Shown piece after piece: positions 5,932 to 13,036 of a stretch of DNA of 39,859 nucleotides (within the stretch, counting starts at the first letter, position 1; the number at the start of each line of letters is the position of its first letter). The stretch comes from a bacterium (GTDB lineage: Bacteria > Patescibacteriota > Minisyncoccia > Phycocordibacterales > UBA5272). Where the stretch lies: NCBI GenBank assembly GCA_023267555.1, contig JAHFMZ010000004.1, positions 1 to 39,859 of the forward strand, written 5' to 3'. The notes beneath the pieces were generated by a model that saw nothing but the letters and a program-made list of their open reading frames with translations, was not told the origin of the DNA and did not search any database. The position numbers were made by a program, and so were the translations under genes.

Positions 5932-7806
5932 TTAGATGAAAAAATGGAGAGGGTTGACGAGGGGATTGCCATCATAGACAATTCGTTTTATTCTGTCACG
6001 CACCGGAAGATTATTTGCCCATTCAGTTTCTTTTACGTGAATGAATAAAAGAGTTACGCCACGACCTTGTTCGAACCATTCTACAACATAAGGTTCAAGC
6101 TCTTGTTCCATACGAGTTCGTAAATCATCTTGTAAATTATTAAACGATGCTTTAATAACTGTATAACGTGGAGGAAGCAAGAATTGCTCACGTTCTTTCA
6201 AAAGCACATCATATACTTCCCTAAAACTTGGAGAGGTGAGTTGTTTTATTACAGGCATATTTTTTAATCTAGTCTGAAGTATGAGTTTGCCGTCATCTGG
6301 ATTATCTCCAATCTTTTTTATTTTTATTTTTTCTGCCATTTCTGTCACAAGATTTAAAATCTTTTCATCAGTCCTATATTCTGGGAGTGAAAATAAAGAA
6401 TCAAGAGAAAGAATAATAATTCCGTCGCAAGTTCTTACTATATTATGTGCCATCTCTGTACCAATAAGTACGCCATACGGAGAGTCTATCCATTCCTTGT
6501 GTGCTTTTTTTACTTTGGCACGAGTAGATGTTCGTTCACCATCAATCACAAAGAGAGGTATTCCTAATCTTTTTAATTCTTCTTCTATACCCGTGGTGGC
6601 TATGCCTAATGTCGCCATTCGCCATCCACCACAGTGACGACACGATAGCGTCGTATCTTCATCTAATTGAACTATATTTTCACAACCGTGACAAACATAA
6701 GTACGCATCCCAGCAATTTTGTGCAGCACGTATGGGCGATTACATTTCGGACAGGTAAATAATGTTCCACAATCAGAACAGATTGTTGTAGGGTACATTC
6801 CTTTTCGATGAGCATATAAAAAATAATGTCCTTTTTTTGAAATAGAAGATGCGTGTAAAAGTGAAAGGGTTGTGCGCGAAAGATATGGGCTGGCACTTTT
6901 GTTTTCATCTGTCATTGGTATTACAAAAATAGGTGCATCATTCCGAAATTGTAATGGCATCACTTCGTGAGCGTCGCGTTGTTTGTGAAGTAAATGTGCT
7001 CGAAGTGAAAGCATATGTGAACCCAAGAGACAGGGTATATTACTTCCCTTTGCAAGATTTTCAATAACCACTCGCATATCATAGCCATTATCACCGTGAG
7101 TAAAATAATAATGACTGTGTTCGCGCTCTATTACTACAAGTCCCAGATCTTTTCTAATCCAAGGAAGTATAGATGGTGTGGAAAGTATTAATATTGGATG
7201 AGAAGTTTTTATTATTGATTGTTCCGCTTCTTTGTATTGTTTTTCGGTAAGACCACTATGAAGGGTGATTACATATTCTTCGATACCGTGAGCGAGTTCA
7301 TCACGGGCATATTCCAAATCTGTAATAGTTGGGAAAAACATAACCAAAGAATATTTTTTTGAGAATGATTCGCGGACAGTTGTTTTGTAACGGGTGATAC
7401 GTTCTCCATAACTTTGTTCGAGTAAAAGTAATTCAAAACCTTTTCCATTATCAGGAACTGTTACAGGTATTAATGTTTCAAATGATTTTTCCGAAAGTAA
7501 ATCATAGACTATTGTTCCTAGGGGTTGTATTAAATATGATGAACAATATGAAAGTGCTTTCCAAAGTTTTGGATGTAAGAATTGTTTTGTAATAACTTTT
7601 GAAACTTTTTTTAAACCAAATGATGCGTGACGAAGCGATTGGCGTTCTTCTTCTGCATTTTGTGCATCCAAAACCAAACCTTTACAAACTCGACGTTTGA
7701 TATTTATTTCTACCAAATCACCAGCATCAATATTGTCTTTAGAAAAATATGAAAGTTCCTCATAAGGGATTCCATTCGTGAGGGGAGCGACAGTGAGGAC
7801 GCGCAT
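5932..7806 (-). CDS. priA: PriA-like primosomal protein N', apparently ATPase-dead
   Basis: 624 aa from ATG 7806 (MRVLTVAPLTNGIPYEELSYF), chosen over the upstream in-frame start because TATACT lies 8 nt before it. The PriA layout is recognisable: N-terminal DNA-binding domain, helicase core with LHSGLT, and the zinc-binding region between the helicase halves (CSDCGTLFTCPKCNRP ... CHGC ... CRHC). Helicase motifs are lost: no GxGKT Walker A where one is expected (LEQSYGERITRYK), EREH for DEEH, LGSHMLS for LGSATPS, and no QVAGRAGR motif. It probably keeps a structural role in replication restart or fork binding without unwinding. Could also be a repurposed paralogue. Confidence 0.85.
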   Translation of the reverse strand: MRVLTVAPLTNGIPYEELSYFSKDNIDAGDLVEINIKRRVCKGLVLDAQNAEEERQSLRHASFGLKKVSKVITKQFLHPKLWKALSYCSSYLIQPLGTIVYDLLSEKSFETLIPVTVPDNGKGFELLLLEQSYGERITRYKTTVRESFSKKYSLVMFFPTITDLEYARDELAHGIEEYVITLHSGLTEKQYKEAEQSIIKTSHPILILSTPSILPWIRKDLGLVVIEREHSHYYFTHGDNGYDMRVVIENLAKGSNIPCLLGSHMLSLRAHLLHKQRDAHEVMPLQFRNDAPIFVIPMTDENKSASPYLSRTTLSLLHASSISKKGHYFLYAHRKGMYPTTICSDCGTLFTCPKCNRPYVLHKIAGMRTYVCHGCENIVQLDEDTTLSCRHCGGWRMATLGIATTGIEEELKRLGIPLFVIDGERTSTRAKVKKAHKEWIDSPYGVLIGTEMAHNIVRTCDGIIILSLDSLFSLPEYRTDEKILNLVTEMAEKIKIKKIGDNPDDGKLILQTRLKNMPVIKQLTSPSFREVYDVLLKEREQFLLPPRYTVIKASFNNLQDDLRTRMEQELEPYVVEWFEQGRGVTLLFIHVKETEWANNLPVRDRIKRIVYDGNPLVNPLHFFI

Positions 7807-7814
7807 ATGGGGAT

Positions 7815-7820
7815 AGTATA
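7815..7820 (-). promoter_or_regulatory. -10 box of priA
   Basis: TATACT on the minus strand, 8 nt before the chosen ATG. It lies inside the CTAGTCC-repeat region. Confidence 0.6.
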
Positions 7821-7950
7821 TAGGGACTAGGGACTGGGGACTAGTGGCGGGACGAAAAAGCGAAGCTTTTTCGTCCCGCACTCTATTTTACCTTTATTTT
7901 ACAGTATTTTACGTATTTTCTATAACCTAGTCCCTAGTCCCTAAAACCTA
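7821..7950. repeat. Hairpin flanked by inverted CTAGTCC-type degenerate repeats
   Basis: A perfect 15-bp hairpin (7847-7861 / 7865-7879, loop GAA) lies between TAGGGACTAGGGACTGGGG (from 7821) and its approximate complement CCTAGTCCCTAGTCCCTA (7926-7943). It fills the divergent gap between priA and mreB and holds both promoters. The same layout recurs at 12925, 20965 and 27702. Confidence 0.75.
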
Positions 7951-7960
7951 TATTTTGTGT

Positions 7961-7966
7961 TAGAAT
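7961..7966 (+). promoter_or_regulatory. Extended -10 of first mreB
   Basis: TGTTAGAAT, ending 9 nt before the ATG. The second mreB and mrdA have almost the same box (GTGTTAGAAT, GTGTTATAGT). Confidence 0.65.
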
Positions 7967-7975
7967 GAGTCAACT

Positions 7976-8989
7976 ATGGGATTTTTCGTAAAGAAACTGG
8001 GTATTGATTTGGGGACCGCAAACACACTTGTTTACCTGCCAGGTAAAGGAGTTGTTCTTGTAGAGCCTTCTGTGGTTGCGGTTTCAGAAGTTGATAATAA
8101 AATTATGGCAGTTGGAAATGAAGCCAAAGAAATGATTGGTAAAACACCAGATTCTATTATTGCGTATCGTCCGATGCGTGATGGTGTGATTGCTGATTAT
8201 CGTGTGACAGAAGCAATGCTTCGTTATTACATCAATAAAGCTCTCAAGGGTTTTAATCTTTTTAAACCAGATGTGATGATTTCAGTTCCTGCAGGAGTGA
8301 CATCGACTGAACGACGAGCTGTGATAGAAGCTGCGCTGAAAGCTGGTGCAAGAAATGCTTATGTAGTGAAAGAACCGATTCTTGCGGCTATCGGAGCCGG
8401 TATTCCTATTCACGAAGCGCAAGGAAGAATGATTGTTGATATTGGTGGTGGCACCACAGATGTGGCGGTGATTTCTCTTGGTGGTATTGTTTGTAGTACA
8501 TCAGTTAAATGTGCGGGGAATAAAATAGACCAAGCTATTATTGATTACATCAAGAAAACATATAATCTTGCAATTGGTGATCAAACTGCCGAAGAAATAA
8601 AAATAAAAATTGGCTCGGCTTTGCCGGTAGAAGAAGAAATTGCAATGAAAGTAAAAGGGCGTGATTTTATTGCAGGACTTCCACGTACAGTTGAAATAAG
8701 AACAAATGAAATTGTAAAAGCAATTGATAAAGAGATGCGTTTGATGATAAAGGCAATCAAAGATGTACTTCAAGAAACTCCACCAGAATTAGCGTCGGAT
8801 ATTATTGATAATGGAATTATTATGAGTGGCGGTTCATCGTTGCTTCGTCATTTCCCAGATTTGGTAGAACGACGTACAGGAGTGAAAGCGGTTCTCGCTG
8901 AAGATGCTTTTTATTGTGTGGTTAAAGGCACCGGAATTGCACTGGAACACTTGGACACTTATAAGAGAAGTATCTTCGCTAAGAAGTAA
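7976..8989 (+). CDS. mreB: Rod-shape-determining actin homologue MreB (first paralogue)
   Basis: 337 aa, full length. Actin-fold signatures are intact: GIDLGTANTLVYL (phosphate 1, residues 9-21), VDIGGGTTDVAVISL (phosphate 2, about 160) and MSGGSSLLRHF (adenosine motif, about 285). The N-terminus MGFFVKKLGID is compatible with membrane binding. MreB filaments guide lateral wall synthesis. This copy stands alone with its own terminator, unlike the second mreB at 15867, which leads the mreC-mrdA cluster. The two share the family core but differ clearly in sequence, so they are old paralogues, not a recent duplication. Confidence 0.95.
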   Translation: MGFFVKKLGIDLGTANTLVYLPGKGVVLVEPSVVAVSEVDNKIMAVGNEAKEMIGKTPDSIIAYRPMRDGVIADYRVTEAMLRYYINKALKGFNLFKPDVMISVPAGVTSTERRAVIEAALKAGARNAYVVKEPILAAIGAGIPIHEAQGRMIVDIGGGTTDVAVISLGGIVCSTSVKCAGNKIDQAIIDYIKKTYNLAIGDQTAEEIKIKIGSALPVEEEIAMKVKGRDFIAGLPRTVEIRTNEIVKAIDKEMRLMIKAIKDVLQETPPELASDIIDNGIIMSGGSSLLRHFPDLVERRTGVKAVLAEDAFYCVVKGTGIALEHLDTYKRSIFAKK

Positions 8990-9018
8990 AAATCTGCAAG
9001 GCAAGGCCTTGCAGATTT
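8990..9018 (+). terminator. Terminator of first mreB
   Basis: 13-bp hairpin AAATCTGCAAGGC / GCCTTGCAGATTT with 3-nt loop, followed by TGTTTT, one base after the mreB stop. Confidence 0.88.
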
Positions 9019-9160
9019 GTTTTGGTCACGACGAGGGTCCGGCACGAGACCTCAAGAGAGCTTGTGACTCACTTAACGAAGGCTGTTCACCTTGGCAAAT
9101 AGACCTCACCTTTTGAGTGTTGCAACTCGTCGCGAGGTTTAAATCTATCACAAAAAGAAA
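9019..9160. other. Unexplained GC-richer non-coding stretch; candidate structured RNA
   Basis: About 140 nt between two terminators with no convincing ORF. It is visibly richer in G and C than the surrounding genes. A possible closing stem CGACGAG (9029-9035) / CTCGTCG (9126-9132) encloses further complementary pieces (ACTCA/TGAGT, GAGG.TC/GACCTC). It does not match tmRNA, RNase P, 4.5S or 6S motifs by eye. Strand unknown. Confidence 0.3.
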
Positions 9161-9189
9161 GTGCGTGAAAGCTAAAGGCTTTCACGCAC
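9161..9189 (-). terminator. Terminator of the DNA glycosylase gene
   Basis: 12-bp hairpin GTGCGTGAAAGC / GCTTTCACGCAC, 5-nt loop, followed on the minus strand by TTTCTTTTTG. Confidence 0.88.
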
Positions 9190-10335
9190 TCATTCATCGA
9201 ATAGATGCAAATTGATATCATCTGCAGGTCCAAGCTTAAAGGTCCTTAGACCTTTTTTCGCAAAAATTGAAGCTTCTTGCGAAGGCCACGTCCCCACTTT
9301 GTAATAATCTTTTGTTTCTATGGAACCAAGGCATTGATTGTAAACAGGGCAGAGAGATTCAATCCCTTTTACTCTGTAACATCCATTGCACAAGGTTCTC
9401 CCTAACTGCCAAAAAGCATGAGACAGAGCTACTTTATCCAGACTATGTTTCTTTGAAACTTTACAAATAAAAACTCGTAGTATGTCTTCTAACTCTTCGT
9501 TGTATGTGTCGGTTTGATTGACGATTGCTTTATTTTGAATAAACAAGCGTTGAACGTGGACATCAACAGGGAAGGAATCTTCTGGCATTTTTATTTTTCT
9601 AAGTTCAGCCAAGAAGAGAGTGTAGAGTGAAGCGATTTTCGGACCATATCCGGGGAGTGGGTCATACCCACGACCTTTCTTGGTTTTTTCTCTACGTTTA
9701 AACTCGACAATACCTTCCACACTGCTTCCGCAACATTTTAGGAGTTTCAGTGGATTGCCACCGAACTCACCAAACAACGTTCTTGCACATTTTATCCAAT
9801 AGTCGGCGGATTGGTTTGGACAACCTACTCTATGTCTACTTAGTATTCTACCAAGTTCCTCCTTTCGCATCTTCAGAACGTCCCTGGTATACATCTCTGG
9901 GTGATTTTTGTGTATCATCACGTGAGATTTGTATACCTCCATACTTACCTGACGTCTGTCGGTTAAGGTTGCAAAGAAAAGCCAAACCAAATGTTTCAAG
10001 CTACCTCTGATTATTGTGTCTATGCTCAAAACTTTCCTGTCTTCTGTTCTTTCAGGGAGTATTGATTCCTTCGTTAAATCTGCTTGATATGAATCTTGTT
10101 TGTGAATAATTACCCCAGGCATATTCAGATTTTGTGGGGCATTTGAAGAGTTGAATGCAATGTAGACTCCGAAACGTGTTTTGTAAGCATTGTAAAGGTT
10201 GAGAACCAATTGTTCGCCGATATCTTCGTGCAAACTTGGTGCAATGAGACTTCTTTTACGTAAACGCCTTGGTAGAGTTTCTGATATCGTGAGAGAATCA
10301 TCTTCTGTCACTTTTACAATACTTAGTCTGCTCAT
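9190..10335 (-). CDS. HhH-GPD base-excision DNA glycosylase with Fe-S cluster (EndoIII/MutY superfamily)
   Basis: 381 aa. The helix-hairpin-helix LPGYGPKIA (227-235) with a Lys where Nth has its Schiff-base Lys, and PVDVHVQRLF (256-265) with the catalytic Asp (258), mark the HhH-GPD superfamily. Four Cys (316, 319, 329, 335; C-x2-C-x9-C-x5-C, ending CPVYNQC) would bind a 4Fe-4S cluster, though spacing differs from the usual C-x6-C-x2-C-x5-C of Nth. The first ~100 residues and ~45 at the C-terminus are extra and unrecognised. It likely removes damaged or mispaired bases. Weak AAGG 10 nt before ATG. Next to another accessory gene; more distant from textbook Nth than a housekeeping copy would be. 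Confidence 0.8.
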   Translation of the reverse strand: MSRLSIVKVTEDDSLTISETLPRRLRKRSLIAPSLHEDIGEQLVLNLYNAYKTRFGVYIAFNSSNAPQNLNMPGVIIHKQDSYQADLTKESILPERTEDRKVLSIDTIIRGSLKHLVWLFFATLTDRRQVSMEVYKSHVMIHKNHPEMYTRDVLKMRKEELGRILSRHRVGCPNQSADYWIKCARTLFGEFGGNPLKLLKCCGSSVEGIVEFKRREKTKKGRGYDPLPGYGPKIASLYTLFLAELRKIKMPEDSFPVDVHVQRLFIQNKAIVNQTDTYNEELEDILRVFICKVSKKHSLDKVALSHAFWQLGRTLCNGCYRVKGIESLCPVYNQCLGSIETKDYYKVGTWPSQEASIFAKKGLRTFKLGPADDINLHLFDE

Positions 10336-10387
10336 AATTGGAAGACCTTTCTCTCAAAATTGGGGATGGAAAAGAACTAAAAACTGA

Positions 10388-10430
10388 TTATTTATTATTC
10401 TACATTTTTGTATTGATATAGCAACATTGA
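10388..10430 (-). promoter_or_regulatory. Probable promoter of the DNA glycosylase gene
   Basis: Minus strand TTGCTA, 16-bp spacer, TAGAAT, about 60 nt before the ATG. Leaves a 5' leader, unlike the core genes. Confidence 0.5.
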
Positions 10431-10450
10431 CATTTTTTGGGAAAATAAAA

Positions 10451-10486
10451 ACGGAGACAACGTGGTTTTCACCAAATTATCTCCGT
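10451..10486 (-). terminator. Terminator of the 371-aa hypothetical gene
   Basis: Minus-strand hairpin ACGGAGA...TCTCCGT with an inner TGGT-GAAA-ACCA stem, followed by TTTTTATTTT. It starts at the stop codon. Confidence 0.8.
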
Positions 10487-11601
10487 CAATTCACTTGGGT
10501 TCTGGAATGAAATTCCCTAATGAATTTTTCAGATAGGTTTATATATCTAGTCCCGTCATTTTGCGTGGGGTTCGCTTTTTCTATTGCTTCTTGTGATGGC
10601 AAAATTTCAACACGAATGCAGTTCACTGCGTGAGCAGGGTTGTGTCCGTGTTCTTTAGCATACAGAAGCTTGTCGGCATCTCTTTTTGGATGATTTGTGA
10701 CAGAAAGACTGAATCGCCCCAATATATCTTTTGCTTTGCCATTTAAAACTTGAAACAAAGAAGCGTAGAGCAAGTCCTTATCATAAGTCGTCTCCTTGAA
10801 CTTTATTTCAAAAACTTCAACTATCTGTTCAAAAAGAGACCTGACTTTTTCTGTTTCTTTTCCGAGTTTCCTCCTTATGACTTCCGCGAAGTGAGCAGGA
10901 TAATCGGCGTCGAGTAATATCTCAACTGTTTTTTTGACACTGCTGAATCGTTTGAGATCTCCTTTGGGATAATAGGCATATTTCAACCTACTGAGACGTT
11001 TCCTTGTTATTCTTACGAAGTCTGAGAGATGGACCCTGTGTCTCGCTTCAGAATCTTTCGCAAGACAAGCAAAAATCAAAACAGACTCATCTTTTGGTAC
11101 GGTGATAAATTTACCACTTGCCAACTCTTTTCCTCTTTTCCCTTTTCCTCCATAAGGGGTCGTACTGGTGTGATATATCAGGTTTCTCCGGTGGGACACG
11201 TCTTGATCTATGATGTGTTGTATTGCTCGGGAAAGTGTTGGTAAAAGACTGATAACTTTTTCGTCGGTCAATTTTACAACAGGCCGACGAACAGTTGTCG
11301 TTACCTTCTTTTTTCCATACCATTTTTCAAACCATTGATATGGAACCGAGCGGGAAAAACCGATTTCAAGGGCAATTGCAAGGCGAATTTCTTCACCTTT
11401 GTAAACAATCGGTGCGAAGACGGCGATGTAATTTCCCGTGTACGCTGATGGCCGGTTTTCCTCGTATGAAACTTCACCATTTTCGTCTAAGACGATAACG
11501 TGCCTGGCCTCGCAATACATTTTTTCACCATCACGTATTACTTTTGCAGTAGTCGGCTCTTTTCCAAGTGGAAAGGAGCGCATAATGAGAAAGTTTCTCA
11601 T
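10486..11601 (-). CDS. Hypothetical protein, 371 aa
   Basis: Start chosen at ATG 11601 (MRNFLIMRSFPLGKEPT) because GGAG lies 7 nt before it; the longer frame would run into the dnaX/holB-type promoter. No family recognised. It is soluble and basic, with clusters such as RITRKRLSRLKYAYYPKGD and KKKVTTTVRRP that could bind nucleic acid, and a conserved-looking SVLIFACLAKDSEARHRVHLSDF core. The C-terminal half contains long helices (HFAEVIRRKLGKETEKVRSL). It neighbours the DNA glycosylase on the same strand but has its own promoter and terminator. Likely accessory; a nucleic-acid role is only a guess. Confidence 0.7.
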   Translation of the reverse strand: MRNFLIMRSFPLGKEPTTAKVIRDGEKMYCEARHVIVLDENGEVSYEENRPSAYTGNYIAVFAPIVYKGEEIRLAIALEIGFSRSVPYQWFEKWYGKKKVTTTVRRPVVKLTDEKVISLLPTLSRAIQHIIDQDVSHRRNLIYHTSTTPYGGKGKRGKELASGKFITVPKDESVLIFACLAKDSEARHRVHLSDFVRITRKRLSRLKYAYYPKGDLKRFSSVKKTVEILLDADYPAHFAEVIRRKLGKETEKVRSLFEQIVEVFEIKFKETTYDKDLLYASLFQVLNGKAKDILGRFSLSVTNHPKRDADKLLYAKEHGHNPAHAVNCIRVEILPSQEAIEKANPTQNDGTRYINLSEKFIREFHSRTQVN

Positions 11602-11648
11602 TTTTTGACTCCTCTGATTAATGCTAGTTAATGGGAAAGAACAATCAA

Positions 11649-11679
11649 ATGTAATTCTATATTTAAAAAAGATAAAAAA
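11649..11679 (-). promoter_or_regulatory. Promoter of the 371-aa gene, back-to-back with the clamp-loader promoter
   Basis: Minus strand TTGTTT, 17 bp, TAGAAT, about 50 nt before its ATG. The opposing + strand -10 begins at 11697, so polymerases at the two promoters would compete. Confidence 0.55.
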
Positions 11680-11696
11680 CAATCTTGCCAATTTGC

Positions 11697-11702
11697 TATA
11701 CT
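11697..11702 (+). promoter_or_regulatory. Extended -10, leaderless clamp-loader gene
   Basis: TGCTATACT ending 6 nt before ATG 11709; the transcript is predicted to start at or next to the ATG. Confidence 0.65.
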
Positions 11703-11708
11703 CGGGTT

Positions 11709-12362
11709 ATGAATTTTATTGATTTACCCAAACATCACGCAGTGTTGATTGTGGATAATGAGCGCGATACCAAAAGTGTTGCGCTCTGGGGCGATCTGCA
11801 AAATCTTTCTCCTATACACAGATTTTTTAATCAGACTGTACTTGATATTGATACTGCAAGAAATATTATTTCTTGGGCGAATACTCCATATAATGATGAA
11901 AAAGTCGCATTAATTTCTTTTCATACTGCCACTTTACCAGCACAAAATGCAATGCTAAAAATATTAGAAGAACCGAGAATTGGTGTACATTTTATTTTAT
12001 TAACAAGTAATAAAGATAATTTGATTGATACAGTTCTTTCGCGTGTGCACGAAATTAAAAATATTAAACGAGAATCTATCAATAATAAAGACGTAGAAAC
12101 ATTTTTGCAAACAAAACTAGAGAGTAGAATTAAATTGCCCTTCATTATAGAGCTTCTCGCTCGTACAGACGAAGAGGGAAGGAAAGACAGAGAAAGTGTG
12201 CGCGAGTTTATTTTGAATATTTCAAAAGTTTTATCTGATAAAAAAGTTTTGCCACATTATATAACTGAAACTATACAAGTTGCATCTTATGCTTCCGATC
12301 CATCCGTATCTGGTAAAGCGCTTTTTGAGTATTTAGCGTTATTACTTCCTGTTATAAAATGA
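11709..12362 (+). CDS. holB: DNA polymerase III delta-prime-like clamp-loader subunit
   Basis: 217 aa from ATG 11709 (MNFIDLPKHHAVLIVDN), supported by the -10 placed 6 nt upstream. The AAA+ clamp-loader signatures AQNAMLKILEEP (about 80) and FILLTSNKDNLIDTVLSRVHEI (sensor 1 with the SRC-like Arg) are clear. No Walker A, as expected for delta-prime, which does not hydrolyse ATP. It is much shorter than E. coli HolB (334 aa), with a reduced C-terminal collar. It may be better named a DnaX/HolB-like subunit. The frr -10 overlaps its stop codon, so frr can be transcribed separately. Confidence 0.8.
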   Translation: MNFIDLPKHHAVLIVDNERDTKSVALWGDLQNLSPIHRFFNQTVLDIDTARNIISWANTPYNDEKVALISFHTATLPAQNAMLKILEEPRIGVHFILLTSNKDNLIDTVLSRVHEIKNIKRESINNKDVETFLQTKLESRIKLPFIIELLARTDEEGRKDRESVREFILNISKVLSDKKVLPHYITETIQVASYASDPSVSGKALFEYLALLLPVIK

Positions 12363-12368
12363 TATAAT
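12363..12368 (+). promoter_or_regulatory. Extended -10, leaderless frr
   Basis: TGATATAAT; the TGA is the stop of the preceding gene. ATG follows after 7 nt. Confidence 0.6.
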
Positions 12369-12375
12369 CACAGCT

Positions 12376-12927
12376 ATGTATAATTTTGATGTAGTAAAAA
12401 CAAAAAAAGAAAGTATCGTCGATTGGTTAAGAGGTGAGTATCGTTCTATTTCTACTGGACGAGCAACTCCACAAGTTTTGGATTTGGTTCATATAGATAT
12501 GTATGGTGTGCGCACACAAATCGCACACGCTGGTAGTATAAATATTGAAGATCCACGCACTCTTCGTGTTTCTCCTTGGGACAAAACTATTTTGGGAGCA
12601 ATGGAAAAGGCAATTAATGAAGCAGATTTGGGACTTTCTGTTTCATCGGATAATGATGGTCTTCGTGTACATTTTCCAGCTCTCACAACCGAGACACGGC
12701 AGAAGCTTGTGAAATTATTAAAAGACAGATTGGAAGATGCGCGTATAAAAATTCGTTCTCTTCGTGAAGAAACAAATAAAGATATTGATGCGAAAGCCAA
12801 GGAAGGTGTATATGGTGAAGATGAACAACATCGTTTTCGTGAAGAAATGCAAAAAATTGTTGATGGAGCAAATGCTGAACTCGAAAGCCTTTTCCAAAAA
12901 AAGGAAACAGAAGTGATGGGGGAATGA
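12376..12927 (+). CDS. frr: Ribosome recycling factor
   Basis: 183 aa, full length for the family. Recognised by the RRF two-domain pattern: the central SINIEDPRTLRVSPWD, the AINEADLGLSVSSDNDGL segment, LTTETRQKLVKLLKDRLEDARIKIRS on domain I helices, and a C-terminal long helix. With EF-G it splits the post-termination ribosome. It lies between the clamp-loader gene and rseP, with a strong terminator after its stop. This is the usual frr gene-order neighbourhood seen in many bacteria, though pyrH and tsf are absent here. Confidence 0.97.
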   Translation: MYNFDVVKTKKESIVDWLRGEYRSISTGRATPQVLDLVHIDMYGVRTQIAHAGSINIEDPRTLRVSPWDKTILGAMEKAINEADLGLSVSSDNDGLRVHFPALTTETRQKLVKLLKDRLEDARIKIRSLREETNKDIDAKAKEGVYGEDEQHRFREEMQKIVDGANAELESLFQKKETEVMGE

Positions 12928-13020
12928 CTCAGAAAGAAGAAAACAGAAGGTAGATAAATGCAGAGCGACACCGAAGGTGTCGCTCTGGTATTTTTCTTCT
13001 CTCTTCTTTCTACATTCTGC
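12925..13020. repeat. Hairpin with purine-rich / pyrimidine-rich inverted flanks (frr-rseP gap)
   Basis: AGAAAGAAGAAAACAGAAGG on the left and TTCTTCTCTCTTCTTTCT on the right are roughly complementary and enclose the terminator hairpin. Same plan as 7821, 20965 and 27702. Confidence 0.6.
12961..12987 (+). terminator. Terminator of frr
   Basis: Perfect 12-bp hairpin CAGAGCGACACC-GAA-GGTGTCGCTCTG followed by GTATTTTTCTT. Confidence 0.88.
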
Positions 13021-13026
13021 TATACT
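13021..13026 (+). promoter_or_regulatory. Extended -10 of rseP
   Basis: TGCTATACT, 10 nt before ATG 13037, directly after the pyrimidine-rich repeat. Confidence 0.65.
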
Positions 13027-13036
13027 GTCATTTATT

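Noticed and set aside
6281-6637. 118-codon frame antisense to priA
   Set aside because: Shadow of the priA coding frame; no start signals.
7926-7943. CTAGTCC tandem units considered as a CRISPR-like array
   Set aside because: Units of 7 bp without spacers; no cas genes.
8904-9116. 70-codon frame spanning the mreB end and the orphan stretch
   Set aside because: Begins inside mreB and runs through its terminator; no SD or -10.
12489-12971. 160-codon open frame antisense to frr
   Set aside because: Fully contained in the well-conserved frr; Ser/Phe-rich shadow translation without promoter or SD.
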